Positions 1 through 8,327 of a stretch of DNA of 64,000 nt are shown piece by piece. Position numbers and translations under genes: made by a program. A model generated the notes under the pieces. The model ran no database searches, was not told the origin of the DNA, and saw only the letters and a list, made by a program, of their open reading frames with translations. The DNA is taken from assembly GCA_036676475.1 (NCBI GenBank), contig JAKFCU010000103.1:15941-79940 (forward strand). Direction: 5' to 3'. Positions within the stretch are counted from its first letter, which is position 1. Every line of letters begins with the position of its first letter. The stretch comes from LC029 sp036676475 (GTDB lineage Bacteria > Bacillota > Bacilli > Aneurinibacillales > RAOX-1).

Positions 1-457
1 AGTAGGAACAAGAGACTATACCGTTCAGGTACTTGAGGCGTTAGGAGCCCCCGGAATCCTTGTTCATGGTGTGTCGATCAAACCGGGAAAACCAACGATT
101 ATTGCCAAAGCTGGCAATAGACCAGCCATGGGATTGCCTGGGCATCCTGCATCCGCGCTGATTATATTTAATTTGTTAGCAATACCTATCTTAGAACAAA
201 TAGAAGGGCTCCAAAAAGCAAAAACGGATACAAGGGTGGATGCTCGCATCTCGCGTAATATCCCTTCGGCTGTGGGGCGTTCTGATTATATTCGAATCAA
301 ATTGGAAGAACGGCAGGATGGGTTATGGGCTGTCCCTGTATTCGGAAAGTCGGGTCTTATCTTTACCATGGTGGATAGCGATGGGATAGTGGAGATTATT
401 GCAAATAAAGAAGGTGTGCTGGAAGGCGAAACGGTCAAGGTCATGTTGTTCAGATAG
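1..457 (+). CDS. moeA: Molybdopterin molybdenumtransferase MoeA, C-terminal part (gene enters from the left edge)
   Basis: The open frame runs in from before base 1 (frame of base 2) and ends at TAG 455-457, leaving about 151 codons. The family inserts molybdate into adenylylated molybdopterin in the cytoplasm, completing Mo cofactor. The visible part holds the end of the nucleotide-binding MoeA domain, including GTRDYT, KPGKPT and the signature GLPGHPASAL, followed by the small C-terminal beta domain (about residues 75-151). It is followed directly by a second moeA-like gene and moaA in the same direction, so this is a Mo-cofactor cluster. The stop TAG abuts the TAA that begins a copy of repeat family A. 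Only the N-terminal domains are missing, because of the window edge; no damage is visible. Confidence 0.93.
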   Translation, partial: VGTRDYTVQVLEALGAPGILVHGVSIKPGKPTIIAKAGNRPAMGLPGHPASALIIFNLLAIPILEQIEGLQKAKTDTRVDARISRNIPSAVGRSDYIRIKLEERQDGLWAVPVFGKSGLIFTMVDSDGIVEIIANKEGVLEGETVKVMLFR

Positions 458-511
458 TAAGAAAGCTACTGGCATAACCCTATGCGTATAATACTTTCTG
501 ATAAGTGTAAG
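458..511 (+). repeat. Repeat family A, copy 1
   Basis: Intergenic hairpin element starting TAAGAAAGCTACTGGC and containing TATGCGTATAATACTTTCTG, then ATAAGTGTAAG. Outer arms AGAAAG/CTTTCT can pair. It starts immediately after the stop codon of the upstream moeA. Confidence 0.85.
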
Positions 512-605
512 AAAAGCTTTTATTGAGGCCTAGTTGCACTTATGCAGAGAAAGAATTTCGGGGAAATTTATAAATTCTTATTCGCCCACGGAAAGGGAGA
601 GAGAT

Positions 606-2513
606 ATGAGGAAAATTTACTTGGAAGATACTCCGCTTCATGAAGCGCAAAGTGATGTGCTGCACAGCGTGAGCTTCGAAAAAAAGATAGAATGGATACT
701 GACATCGAAGGCATTGGGAAGGGTGACAGCTCAACCGATATATGCCAAAGTTTCCATGCCGAATTACCATGCTTCAGCGATGGATGGGATTGCGGTTAAA
801 GCCGAGAAAACGTATGGTGCGAATGAACAAAATCCCATCCATCTCGTACGTATCCAGGATTATCAAATAGTAGATACAGGCGATCCGATTCCACATGAAT
901 TTGATGCTGTTATTATGATCGAAAATATTCACCAGGTTGATGAGGATACCGTTGAAATACTAGACCCTATCGCTCCTTGGCAGCATATTCGTCCGATTGG
1001 GGAGGATGTGGTAGTAGGAGAGATGATCATACCGGCCCATCATAAGCTACGAGCGGTAGATTTGGGTGCTTTGCTTGCGGGCGGAAATGTGAAAGTGCCA
1101 GTGTTCTGCAAGCCCAAAGTAGCTATTATCCCCACAGGAACCGAGCTTATTCCACCATCAGAGGAGGTACAGCTGGGGGAGATTATCGAATTTAATGGGT
1201 CGGTTTTCTCCGCCTTTTTGGAAGAATGGGGAGCAGAACCCATATATCGCGGGATTGTCAAGGATGACTATGAGCTGATTAAACAAGCGGTACGGGAGGC
1301 AGTACAGGAAGCAGATATCGTATTGCTGAATGCCGGATCTTCGGCAGGAACGGAGGATTTTACTTTCCATGTCATCCAAGAACTTGGAGAAGTGTTGACA
1401 CATGGAGTGGCTACCCGCCCCGGAAAGCCAGTGGTAACGGGGATTGTTGAAGGAACGCCGGTGATTGGTCTTCCAGGCTATCCTGTATCCGCCTATCTGA
1501 ATTTGGAATGGTTTGCCCGCCCTCTTGTGTACCATTATTATGGTATGATGGAAATTCAACGACCTAAGCTGAAAGTGAAGATGGGACGTCGCGTCGTTTC
1601 GGTCATGGGAGCAGAAGATTTTGTCCGCATGACGATTGGATGTATAGATGGGCAGTACATCGCGAATCCATTAACAAGAGCCGCAGGCGTGACCATGTCT
1701 ATGGTTCGGGCAGATGGGTTGTTGCGGATCCCGCCAGGTAATCTCGGATATGAGCAGGGAGAGGAAGCGGAAGTTGAGTTGTATCGTCCGATTGAGCATA
1801 TAAACAACACGGTTGTGGTTACCGGCAGCCATGATCTGTCATTAGATGTCCTTCATTCTCGTTTGCGCGATCTTTTCCCTGATAGGTTCCTTATCTCTTC
1901 CCATGTAGGGAGTATGGGAGGAATCCTAGCTATTCAAAAGGGAGAGGCGCATGCAGCGGGAGTTCATCTATTTGACGAAGCAACGGGAACTTATAATATT
2001 CCTTTTATCGAAAAATATTTAAAAGGCAAAGAAGCCGTACTGCTAAATCTTGTCTATCGCCAGCAGGGCTGGATCGTTCCGAAGGGAAATCCTCTTGGGA
2101 TAGGATCGATCAAGGATGTAGCTAGACCAGGAATTACGTACATTAACCGACAACGTGGAGCTGGTACGAGATTGCTGTTTGACTACCTGTTAAAGCAGGA
2201 GGGTATCAGCAGGGTAGAAGTCTATGGCTATGATCGGGAAGCTGTTTCGCACTTGAGTGTAGCAGCTGCGGTAGCAGGTGAGGCAGCAGATGCCGGATTG
2301 GGTGTTTATTCAGCCGCGCAGTCCATGGGATTGGACTTTATTCCTGTGGCTGAAGAACGATATGATATCCTCATGAGCAAAAGCTTCTATGAAAGCGAGG
2401 AAGGGCAATCCTTGCTTGATGTTATCCAGTCCTCTGAATTTAAACAAGAAGTAGAAGAACTCGGAGGATATTCTTGTCGTGATACTGGCCAAGTGATCTA
2501 TAAGACATTCTAA
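606..2513 (+). CDS. MoeA-type molybdopterin biosynthesis protein fused to a PBP-like (LysR substrate-binding type) domain
   Basis: A 635-residue protein from ATG 606, chosen because GGGAGAGAG lies just upstream; a TTG further upstream would add 24 unlikely residues. Residues 1 to about 405 are a full MoeA, with SAMDGIAVKAEKT near the N terminus and TRPGKPVV and GLPGYPVSAY in the catalytic domain. Residues from about 410 to 635 resemble the periplasmic-binding-protein-like domain (PBP_like, COG1910 type) found attached to some MoeA proteins, with NRQRGAGTRLLFDYLL and an AAAVAGEAADAGLGVYSA stretch. Without a signal peptide this domain must act in the cytoplasm, perhaps sensing or delivering oxyanion; that is inference. 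It is a second MoeA beside a first one, a pattern seen where Mo and W or separate enzymes are supplied. The role of the fused domain is not established. Confidence 0.9.
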   Translation: MRKIYLEDTPLHEAQSDVLHSVSFEKKIEWILTSKALGRVTAQPIYAKVSMPNYHASAMDGIAVKAEKTYGANEQNPIHLVRIQDYQIVDTGDPIPHEFDAVIMIENIHQVDEDTVEILDPIAPWQHIRPIGEDVVVGEMIIPAHHKLRAVDLGALLAGGNVKVPVFCKPKVAIIPTGTELIPPSEEVQLGEIIEFNGSVFSAFLEEWGAEPIYRGIVKDDYELIKQAVREAVQEADIVLLNAGSSAGTEDFTFHVIQELGEVLTHGVATRPGKPVVTGIVEGTPVIGLPGYPVSAYLNLEWFARPLVYHYYGMMEIQRPKLKVKMGRRVVSVMGAEDFVRMTIGCIDGQYIANPLTRAAGVTMSMVRADGLLRIPPGNLGYEQGEEAEVELYRPIEHINNTVVVTGSHDLSLDVLHSRLRDLFPDRFLISSHVGSMGGILAIQKGEAHAAGVHLFDEATGTYNIPFIEKYLKGKEAVLLNLVYRQQGWIVPKGNPLGIGSIKDVARPGITYINRQRGAGTRLLFDYLLKQEGISRVEVYGYDREAVSHLSVAAAVAGEAADAGLGVYSAAQSMGLDFIPVAEERYDILMSKSFYESEEGQSLLDVIQSSEFKQEVEELGGYSCRDTGQVIYKTF

Positions 2514-2535
2514 TATGAAGAAAGTGGGTGAAGAT

Positions 2536-3561
2536 ATGTCCGAACCTTTGAAAACGATCGATTCTCTTGATCGGCCCCTAAGGGACTTGCGTATTTCTGT
2601 CACTGACCGGTGTAATTTTCGCTGTCAGTATTGTATGCCAGCAGAAATTTTTGGCCCTGATTTTGAATTCCTGCCCCGGGAAAAGCTATTAAGTTTTGAA
2701 GAGTTGTCCCGTGTAACGCATATATTCACCTCTTTGGGCGTAGAGAAGATACGGATTACTGGCGGCGAACCGCTGATGCGCAAGGATCTTCCCCAATTAA
2801 TTGAAATGATTAACCAGGTGGAAGGGGTCCAGGACATTGCGATGACGACGAATGGATCTTTGTTGGCACGGCATGCTCAAACACTGAAGGATGCCGGGTT
2901 GCATCGGATCACTGTCAGTTTGGATAGCTTGGATGATGAACGCTTTGGAAGGATGAATGGCAGGGGAGTTAAGGTGTCTCAAATTCTAGAGGGGATCGAA
3001 GCGGCTGCGAGTGTCGGGATGCAGGTTAAAGTGAATATGGTCGTACAAAAAGGGGTCAATGATCAAGATATCCTGCCCATGGCTCAATATTTTCACGATA
3101 AGGGACATATTTTGCGATTTATCGAATTTATGGATGTAGGAAATTCGAATGGCTGGAAGCTAGATCAGGTTGTGCCAAGCCGTGACATCGTTCAGATGAT
3201 CCATAAGGAAATGCCTCTGGAGCCTGTCAATCCCAACTATTTTGGAGAAGTTGCATCCCGGTACCGCTTTAAGGGTACAGACAAAGAAATCGGACTGATT
3301 TCCTCAGTAACCCATGCTTTTTGCTCTACCTGTACGCGAGTGCGATTATCGGCTGAAGGTCGCATCTATACCTGTTTATTCGCTTCACAGGGAACAGATC
3401 TTCGAGCACCGCTGCGCGAAGGAAAAACCGATGAGGAAGTGGCAGACATCATCCGTGAAGTGTGGTCCGGGCGCAAGGATCGCTACTCTGAAGAAAGATT
3501 AAGCAACACAAAGGAATTGAAGAATAGAAGCAAAGTGGAAATGTCCCATATCGGTGGATAG
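2536..3561 (+). CDS. moaA: GTP 3',8-cyclase MoaA
   Basis: Radical-SAM enzyme that converts GTP to 3',8-cyclo-GTP, the first step of molybdopterin synthesis (with MoaC). The 341-residue product has the N-terminal cluster motif CNFRCQYC, the SAM-side GGEPLMR, a C-terminal second [4Fe-4S] site (CSTCTRVRL plus a later YTC), and ends in the family's conserved Gly-Gly. ATG 2536 is preferred over ATG 2515 because GGTGA sits seven bases before it and the length then matches the family. It lies 22 bp after the MoeA-PBP fusion gene and is probably cotranscribed with it; a strong hairpin follows. moaB/moaC/moaE-type genes are not in the window. Confidence 0.96.
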   Translation: MSEPLKTIDSLDRPLRDLRISVTDRCNFRCQYCMPAEIFGPDFEFLPREKLLSFEELSRVTHIFTSLGVEKIRITGGEPLMRKDLPQLIEMINQVEGVQDIAMTTNGSLLARHAQTLKDAGLHRITVSLDSLDDERFGRMNGRGVKVSQILEGIEAAASVGMQVKVNMVVQKGVNDQDILPMAQYFHDKGHILRFIEFMDVGNSNGWKLDQVVPSRDIVQMIHKEMPLEPVNPNYFGEVASRYRFKGTDKEIGLISSVTHAFCSTCTRVRLSAEGRIYTCLFASQGTDLRAPLREGKTDEEVADIIREVWSGRKDRYSEERLSNTKELKNRSKVEMSHIGG

Positions 3562-3566
3562 AAGAG

Positions 3567-3606
3567 AAGCATAGAATTCGGACTGTGGTCTGGATTCTAT
3601 GCTTTC
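3567..3606 (+). terminator. Rho-independent-type terminator after moaA
   Basis: AAGCATAGAAT and ATTCTATGCTT form an 11-bp stem separated by a 17-base loop and followed by TCTTTGG. It closes the Mo-cofactor transcription unit. Confidence 0.75.
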
Positions 3607-3720
3607 TTTGGGTATGGGAAAAGTATTTGTTTTTTGCGAAATGAAAAATGATGATATTTTGCAGGATAAAGGAGCTTAGTTTGGTTAGGTTTATGAGTAC
3701 ATTTTTTGTTTGATTTTATA

Positions 3721-3770
3721 CTTATCAGTCAAGTATTATACGCATAAGGCTACGCTAGTAGCTTTCTTAT
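3721..3770 (-). repeat. Repeat family A, copy 2
   Basis: Minus-oriented copy: on the plus strand it reads CTTATCAGTCAAGTATTATA, then CGCATAAGGCTACGC, then GTAGCTTTCTTA. It supplies the stop codon of the coding fragment upstream of it on the minus strand. Confidence 0.85.
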
Positions 3771-3903
3771 AAAGTTCTTTACGGTTTTCATCAGAAGATT
3801 GCACTGCGTAGTTCACATCGGCTTTTAATTCATCGATAGCTTTAAGAATTTGTGCTTGTCCTTCTTTTAAAGAAGACACATCGTCTTTTAAAGAAGATCC
3901 TAC
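3736..3903 (-). pseudogene. 3' remnant of a coiled-coil-like protein ending inside repeat A
   Basis: On the minus strand an open frame of 55 codons has no start and is closed upstream by TGA at 3904-3906. It encodes a charged helical segment with repeated SLKDDV/SLKEGQ heptad-like units, then AIDELKADVNYAV, and finally KKATSVALCV followed by TAA. The last ten residues and the stop are encoded by repeat A. It looks like the tail of a lost gene. The parent family is not recognisable; heptad spacing suggests a coiled coil. Confidence 0.5.
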
Positions 3904-3928
3904 TCACAATTGGAAGAGTATTCATATC

Positions 3929-3956
3929 TTGACAAAGGTATCCTCCATGTTATGAT
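3929..3956 (+). promoter_or_regulatory. Sigma-A-type promoter of the thiazole operon
   Basis: TTGACA (3929-3934) and TATGAT (3951-3956) are separated by 16 bp and lie about 35 bp before the TPP aptamer. Confidence 0.75.
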
Positions 3957-3987
3957 TAGACAATAAAAGTAAATAACGTTTCGAAGA

Positions 3988-4080
3988 ATCCCTAGGGGAG
4001 CTGTATAGCTGAGATGGAAGAATGCCTTCCAGACCCTTTGAACCTGATCTGGTTAACACCAGCGTAGGAAAGCGGATGCC
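3988..4080 (+). ncRNA. TPP (thi-box) riboswitch aptamer
   Basis: The conserved thi-box elements are present in order: AGGGGAGCT, CTGAGATGGAA, GACCCTTTGAACCTGATCTGG and GTTAACACCAGCGTAGGAAAG. The aptamer binds thiamine pyrophosphate. It stands between a good promoter and a terminator, ahead of tenI-thiSGF, so TPP is expected to shut the operon by premature termination. Confidence 0.96.
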
Positions 4081-4110
4081 ATGTCGCAACATTTGATGAC
4101 GTCATATGCA

Positions 4111-4146
4111 GACCACTTTCCATCGTGAAAGTGGTCTTTTCATTTT
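4111..4146 (+). terminator. Riboswitch-controlled terminator
   Basis: GACCACTTTC and GAAAGTGGTC form a 10-bp stem with loop CATCGT, followed by TTTTCATTTT. It lies between the TPP aptamer and tenI, which makes it the expression platform. Confidence 0.85.
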
Positions 4147-4168
4147 CTGGAAAGAGGTGTACTAGCAT

Positions 4169-4786
4169 ATGAGAGCCCGGGAATTGCATGTGATTAGCAA
4201 TGGACGAAAGACATTGAGAGAATTTGCCGAGATTGCAGGCCTTATCCATCCTTTTGTAACGGCCATTCATATTCGGGAAAAAGCAAGGGATGCGAAGGAA
4301 ATCTGGGAAGGCGTTCAACTGTTGACTCAATTTGGGGTTCCAGCAGAAAAAATCTATATCAATGATCGAATTGATATAGCAGTTGCAGCACGCGTGAAAG
4401 GTGTTCAACTGGCTTATCACAGCCTGGAGCCGCGCTGGGTGAAAACAGCTTTTCCAGGGCTTCGAATTGGACGCTCGGCCCATGCCCTTGAGGAAGCAAT
4501 AGAAATGGAACAACAAGGAGCTGATTTTCTCATCTATGGCCATATCTTCCCCACGGGGTCAAAGCCTGGGTTACAGGCAAGGGGGATAAAGGCGCTGGTT
4601 CATCTGGTTCAAGGGGTAAGCATCCCGGTGATAGCCATCGGGGGAATCCATCTTGAATATGTGCCAGCTGTCATGGAAGCAGGGGCTGCCGGGATTGCTG
4701 TTATGTCGGGGATTCTGGACGCGGGTGATCCACGGCTAGCGGCACAGCGATATTTTGAAGCCTTGCATGAGTGGGAAACGAAATAG
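4169..4786 (+). CDS. tenI: Thiazole tautomerase TenI
   Basis: A 205-residue TIM-barrel protein of the ThiE/TenI family; TenI aromatises the thiazole carboxylate tautomer made by ThiG. Visible marks are RELHVISNG at the start, HIREK in the first third, GVQLAYHS, and the phosphate-binding IAIGGIH and AGAAGIAVMSGI near the end. ThiE (thiamine phosphate synthase) is a close relative. The lack of several ThiE residues and the position at the head of a thiazole operon favour TenI. The start follows AGAGGTG. Its end overlaps the short relic of thiO. Confidence 0.88.
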   Translation: MRARELHVISNGRKTLREFAEIAGLIHPFVTAIHIREKARDAKEIWEGVQLLTQFGVPAEKIYINDRIDIAVAARVKGVQLAYHSLEPRWVKTAFPGLRIGRSAHALEEAIEMEQQGADFLIYGHIFPTGSKPGLQARGIKALVHLVQGVSIPVIAIGGIHLEYVPAVMEAGAAGIAVMSGILDAGDPRLAAQRYFEALHEWETK

Positions 4787-4925
4787 GAGTAGAGATTATA
4801 ATGTTGCACAAATTGGAAGCGGTGTGATTGGGGGATCCATCCTCTATCAACTAGCCAAAAGAGACAAGAAGGTCATTGTCCTAGAGAAGTCAGTATGGAT
4901 CATACAGCTGGGAGGAATTCCATGA
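4767..4925 (+). pseudogene. thiO: Glycine oxidase ThiO, N-terminal relic (internal deletion)
   Basis: In Bacillus-type operons tenI is followed by thiO, then thiS. Here the gap holds only a 52-codon frame. It encodes DYNVAQIGSGVIGGS and then LAKRDKKVIVLEK, exactly the FAD-binding Rossmann start of ThiO, and then runs without homology into IIQLGGIP and a stop overlapping the thiS start. More than 300 codons are missing, including all catalytic parts. The operon must therefore get dehydroglycine from a ThiO or ThiH encoded elsewhere, or the thiazole branch is impaired. Confidence 0.8.
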
Positions 4926-5125
4926 AGCTTCAAATCAACGGAGAACAAGTCGTCATTCCTGACACGGTTAGCTATGTGGCAGATCTCCTTCATCACTATG
5001 GCTTGGGAAACAAAGTGGTCGTGGTTGAAGTGAATGCCAGCATATTGCAAAAAGAAGAACATGCCATAACCCGTCTCACCGATGGGGATCGAATCGAAAT
5101 TGTTCATTTTGTAGGAGGAGGATGA
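4922..5125 (+). CDS. thiS: Sulfur carrier protein ThiS
   Basis: A 67-residue ubiquitin-like carrier whose C-terminal glycine is adenylylated by ThiF and turned into the thiocarboxylate that supplies sulfur to ThiG. It starts MKLQINGEQ and ends FVGGG, giving the required Gly-Gly terminus. The start at 4922 follows GGAGGAATTCC and overlaps the stop of the thiO relic. The stop lies just before the thiG start, so the genes are probably translationally coupled. Confidence 0.95.
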   Translation: MKLQINGEQVVIPDTVSYVADLLHHYGLGNKVVVVEVNASILQKEEHAITRLTDGDRIEIVHFVGGG

Positions 5126-5127
5126 AA

Positions 5128-5898
5128 ATGATGCTAAAGATTGGACCTTATGAATTCCGTTCCAGATTATTGTTGGGTACGGGGAAATTCCCCGATTTTG
5201 AGATTCAGAAACAGGCAGTAGAGGTATCCGAAACGCAGATTTTGACCTTTGCTGTTCGACGGATGAATATTTTTGAACCAAGCCAGCCCAATTTCCTGGA
5301 CATGCTGGATGTGAAAAAATATACGCTGCTGCCCAATACGGCAGGTGCTTCTACTGCAGAGGAAGCGGTCCGAATCGCAAGGCTGGCTAAAGCCTCCGGT
5401 TTATGCGACATGATTAAGGTAGAAGTCATCGGTGATCCGAAGACGCTCTTGCCCGATCCATTCGAAACGTTGAAGGCGAGTGAGATTCTTCTGGAAGAGG
5501 GATTTGTTGTTCTTCCTTATATTTCTGATGATGTGCTGTTGGCCAAACGATTGCAGGAATTGGGAGTCCATGCGGTGATGCCGGGTGCTTCTCCCATTGG
5601 ATCCGGACAGGGAATCGTCAATCCTTTGAATTTAAGCTTCATTCTTGAACAAGCAACAGTTCCCGTTATTGTCGATGCCGGAATTGGGGTGCCATCTGAT
5701 GCAGCGATGGCGATGGAGATGGGAGCGGACGGTGTCCTTTTGAATACCGCAGTTTCTGGAGCAAAAGATCCTATCAAAATGGCGTTAGCCATGAAGTTGG
5801 GGATTGAAGCAGGGAGGATGGGATATGAAGCCGGACGAATTCCCAAGAAGCGCTATGCCACAGCCAGCAGCCCAATGGAAGGAATGAGCAGGGTTTGA
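5128..5898 (+). CDS. thiG: Thiazole synthase ThiG
   Basis: A 256-residue barrel enzyme that joins 1-deoxyxylulose 5-phosphate, ThiS thiocarboxylate and dehydroglycine into the thiamine thiazole. The Schiff-base lysine lies in MIKVEVIGD, and the phosphate-binding region includes SPIGSGQGIVNP and GADGVLLNTAVSGA. The shine site AGGAGGAGG lies seven bases before ATG 5128, so that ATG is preferred over the one at 5122. The end overlaps the TTG start of thiF. Confidence 0.96.
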   Translation: MMLKIGPYEFRSRLLLGTGKFPDFEIQKQAVEVSETQILTFAVRRMNIFEPSQPNFLDMLDVKKYTLLPNTAGASTAEEAVRIARLAKASGLCDMIKVEVIGDPKTLLPDPFETLKASEILLEEGFVVLPYISDDVLLAKRLQELGVHAVMPGASPIGSGQGIVNPLNLSFILEQATVPVIVDAGIGVPSDAAMAMEMGADGVLLNTAVSGAKDPIKMALAMKLGIEAGRMGYEAGRIPKKRYATASSPMEGMSRV

Positions 5899-6911
5899 GA
5901 GAACGTTATTCCAGGCAGGAATTGTTTGCCCCCATTGGGGTAAGCGGCCAACAGAAGCTGTCCCAAAAGCATGCGTTGATTATGGGGGCTGGGGCACTAG
6001 GAACAGGGAATGCCGAGATTTTGGCAAGAGCTGGAGTAGGGAGGTTGACCATTGTTGACCGCGATTACGTGGAATGGAGCAATCTTCAGCGCCAACAGCT
6101 CTATTCCGAAAAGGATGCTACCAATAGAATCCCAAAGGCAGTGGCTGCCCAAAACAGACTTCAAGAGCTGAATTCAGAGATTGAAGTATGTGCTTGGGTT
6201 AAGGATGTGACAACGGAAGAAATCGTGTCTCTTGTCGATGGAGTGAATCTTATTATTGATGCAACGGATAATTTCGACACGAGGCTTATTTTAAACGATG
6301 CTGCCCAAAAATATAGGATCCCTTGGATTTATGGTGCCTGTGTGGGCAGTTATGGTTTGACCTATACGATCATTCCGGGGAAGACCCCCTGCTTAAGCTG
6401 CCTTCTGGAAACCGTGCCAATGGGGGGCGCAACATGTGATACAGCTGGAATCATCAGCCCAGCTGTACAAATGGTGGTAGCCTATCAAACCACAGAAGCG
6501 CTCAAGATTCTGACAGGCGACGAAGAAGCTTTGCGCCCCACTCTATTATCGTTTGATTTATGGAAAAATCAGCAAGCATCCATCAGGGTAGATCGAATGA
6601 AAAAGGAGGAGTGTCCATCGTGTGGCACTCACCCGGTCTATCCGTATTTGGATGCCGCTAATCATACCAAAACGGCTGTTCTTTGCGGAAGAGAGACGGT
6701 TCAGATCCGGCCCACCCATTCCATGAGCAGAGATCTGGATCAACTGGCTTTGACACTGGCCGTCCACGGAAAAGTAGAGAAGAATCCATATCTCGTTTCT
6801 TTATCAACGGAAAATCATCGATTGGCTATCTTCAAGGATGGGCGGGTGCTGGTACATGGCACGAAAGATGTGATAGAAGCGAAGACTCTTTATCATCGAT
6901 ATTTAGGTTAG
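5895..6911 (+). CDS. thiF: ThiF-type adenylyltransferase (ThiS activation)
   Basis: A 338-residue E1-like enzyme of the ThiF/MoeB/HesA family that adenylylates the ThiS C terminus. The ATP-binding MGAGALGTGNAEIL, the DRDYVEWSNLQRQ segment and two zinc pairs, CLSC and CPSC, are visible. About 75 residues follow the second zinc pair as an extra C-terminal tail. The start is TTG 5895 inside the thiG stop, typical of tight coupling. Linkage to thiS-thiG makes ThiF more likely than MoeB, although Mo-cofactor genes are also nearby. Confidence 0.9.
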   Translation: MRERYSRQELFAPIGVSGQQKLSQKHALIMGAGALGTGNAEILARAGVGRLTIVDRDYVEWSNLQRQQLYSEKDATNRIPKAVAAQNRLQELNSEIEVCAWVKDVTTEEIVSLVDGVNLIIDATDNFDTRLILNDAAQKYRIPWIYGACVGSYGLTYTIIPGKTPCLSCLLETVPMGGATCDTAGIISPAVQMVVAYQTTEALKILTGDEEALRPTLLSFDLWKNQQASIRVDRMKKEECPSCGTHPVYPYLDAANHTKTAVLCGRETVQIRPTHSMSRDLDQLALTLAVHGKVEKNPYLVSLSTENHRLAIFKDGRVLVHGTKDVIEAKTLYHRYLG

Positions 6912-7061
6912 ATTGGTTGGCCATTGGAATTGGAGGAAAAGTACAGAGAACCAATACCATAAGGCCTACTCGTTTCGATCCCACCGTGGTAAGATAGAAT
7001 AAACCCTCACAAACGAAGTGCGGAAGCTTTGAGGGGAAGTTCCATGATGGGGGGCTTGACC

Positions 7062-7673
7062 ATGATTAGTCAGATTAAGAATGTTTATGAAAATCGAATC
7101 CCGCATATATTGGGACATGAGAGTGTGGCCAAGGCTGCCGTAATGGTTCCCTTGGTGGAGACGGAAAAAGGGTTATCCGTGTTGTTTCAAGTAAGGGGGC
7201 ATAACCTTCGGCATCAGCCTGGGGAAATCTGCTTTCCTGGAGGAAGAATCGAGCCCGATGACCTGACTGAAGAAGCGGCAGCTGTTCGGGAAACCTGTGA
7301 GGAATTAGGTATTCATGCTGATCAATTGGCGATGATCGGTACACTCGACCTTTTTGTAACGACGCATAGCATAATTTATCCGTTTCTTTGTCAGCTTAAG
7401 CAGGGAATCGAGCTTCATCCCGACCCTGAGGAAGTGGCCGAAGTGTTTACGGTTCCACTTGACTATTTGCTTTCGCATATACCGGAACTTTATCATGTTC
7501 CTATTGAAATGAAACCAACGGAGGATTTTCCGTTTAACTTGATTCCCAATGGGAAGTATTACAAATGGCGCAAAGCAAAAGTTGCCGAGTATTTTTACCG
7601 CTACGAAAATTATGTGATCTGGGGATTAACGGCCCGGATTCTGCATGACTTTTTAGAACGATTGAGAAAATAG
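7062..7673 (+). CDS. Nudix hydrolase, coenzyme A pyrophosphatase type
   Basis: About 203 residues from ATG 7062, behind GGGGGG; ATG 7044 is an alternative. The protein shows the UPF0035/NudL features LRHQPGEICFPGG and a Nudix box whose conserved core is REXXEE (AAAVRETCEELGI), with the few extra residues typical of CoA-cleaving members. The family cuts CoA and its oxidised forms to phosphopantetheine and 3',5'-ADP. It stands alone between thiF and a bidirectional terminator. Confidence 0.85.
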   Translation: MISQIKNVYENRIPHILGHESVAKAAVMVPLVETEKGLSVLFQVRGHNLRHQPGEICFPGGRIEPDDLTEEAAAVRETCEELGIHADQLAMIGTLDLFVTTHSIIYPFLCQLKQGIELHPDPEEVAEVFTVPLDYLLSHIPELYHVPIEMKPTEDFPFNLIPNGKYYKWRKAKVAEYFYRYENYVIWGLTARILHDFLERLRK

Positions 7674-7674
7674 A

Positions 7675-7717
7675 AAAAGGGCTGCCTTCATGATTATCAT
7701 GAGGCAGCCCTTTTTCT
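7675..7717 (+). terminator. Bidirectional terminator between Nudix gene and peroxiredoxin gene
   Basis: AAAAAGGGCTGCC and GGCAGCCCTTTTT pair around an inner TTCATGA/TCATGA stem. A-rich and T-rich flanks serve both converging genes. Confidence 0.85.
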
Positions 7718-7730
7718 ATTTCTGAAAATC

Positions 7731-8270
7731 TTAAAGAGTCTTTTGACCAGGTTTCCAGTTGGCCGGGCATAGTCCTCCAGCTTGAAGCGCTTGAAGTACA
7801 CGAAGGGTTTCATCTACGGAACGTCCGATATCATTGTGATGAACCACTTGATACTTTAATTCCCCTTCTGGGCTGATGATGAATAGACCGCGAAGAGCAA
7901 TCCCATTATCCTCCAATAGAACACCATAATCACGGGAAACCTTGTGAGTCAGGTCTGCTGCGAGGGGGAATTTCAACTCGCCAAGGCCATTAGAATCCCG
8001 TGGAGTGTTTATCCAAGCGCGGTGAGAGAACTTAGAGTCGGTCGAAACTCCAAGTACTTCTGTATCCAAATCAATAAATTCTTCATATCGGTCACTCATA
8101 GCCGTAATTTCAGTCGGGCAAACAAAAGTAAAGTCTAAAGGATAGAAGAAAAGAACTAACCATTTTCCTTTGTAGTCATCAAGAGATACCTTGCCAAACT
8201 CTTTCCCATTTCCCAAAGCCGTTTCCATTTCAAAACTTGGTGCAGGAAGTCCTACTAAACGATCAGCCAT
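7731..8270 (-). CDS. Typical 2-Cys peroxiredoxin (YkuU-like)
   Basis: A 179-residue AhpC/Prx1-family thiol peroxidase that reduces H2O2 and organic peroxides in the cytoplasm. The peroxidatic Cys is in FTFVCPTE (about residue 51) and the resolving Cys in GGLCPANW near the C terminus. Length and C terminus (NWKPGQKTL) match Bacillus YkuU closely, but without an ahpF neighbour its reductant is unknown, probably thioredoxin. A strong AGGAGGAG precedes the start, and a well-placed sigma-A promoter lies at 8328-8356. No convincing PerR box was seen. Confidence 0.93.
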   Translation of the reverse strand: MADRLVGLPAPSFEMETALGNGKEFGKVSLDDYKGKWLVLFFYPLDFTFVCPTEITAMSDRYEEFIDLDTEVLGVSTDSKFSHRAWINTPRDSNGLGELKFPLAADLTHKVSRDYGVLLEDNGIALRGLFIISPEGELKYQVVHHNDIGRSVDETLRVLQALQAGGLCPANWKPGQKTL

Positions 8271-8327
8271 AATAAATTCTCCTCCTATGTATGTAAGTTT
8301 TGAAACCCAAGAGCAGGAATCTTGATA

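Larger units (their letters stand above)
3607..3928. other. Intergenic stretch between moaA terminator and TPP leader
   Basis: About 320 bases without an intact gene. It contains repeat family A copy 2 (3721-3770) and, on the minus strand, a decayed coding fragment (3736-3903) that runs into that repeat. No other structure was seen in 3607-3720. Confidence 0.6.
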
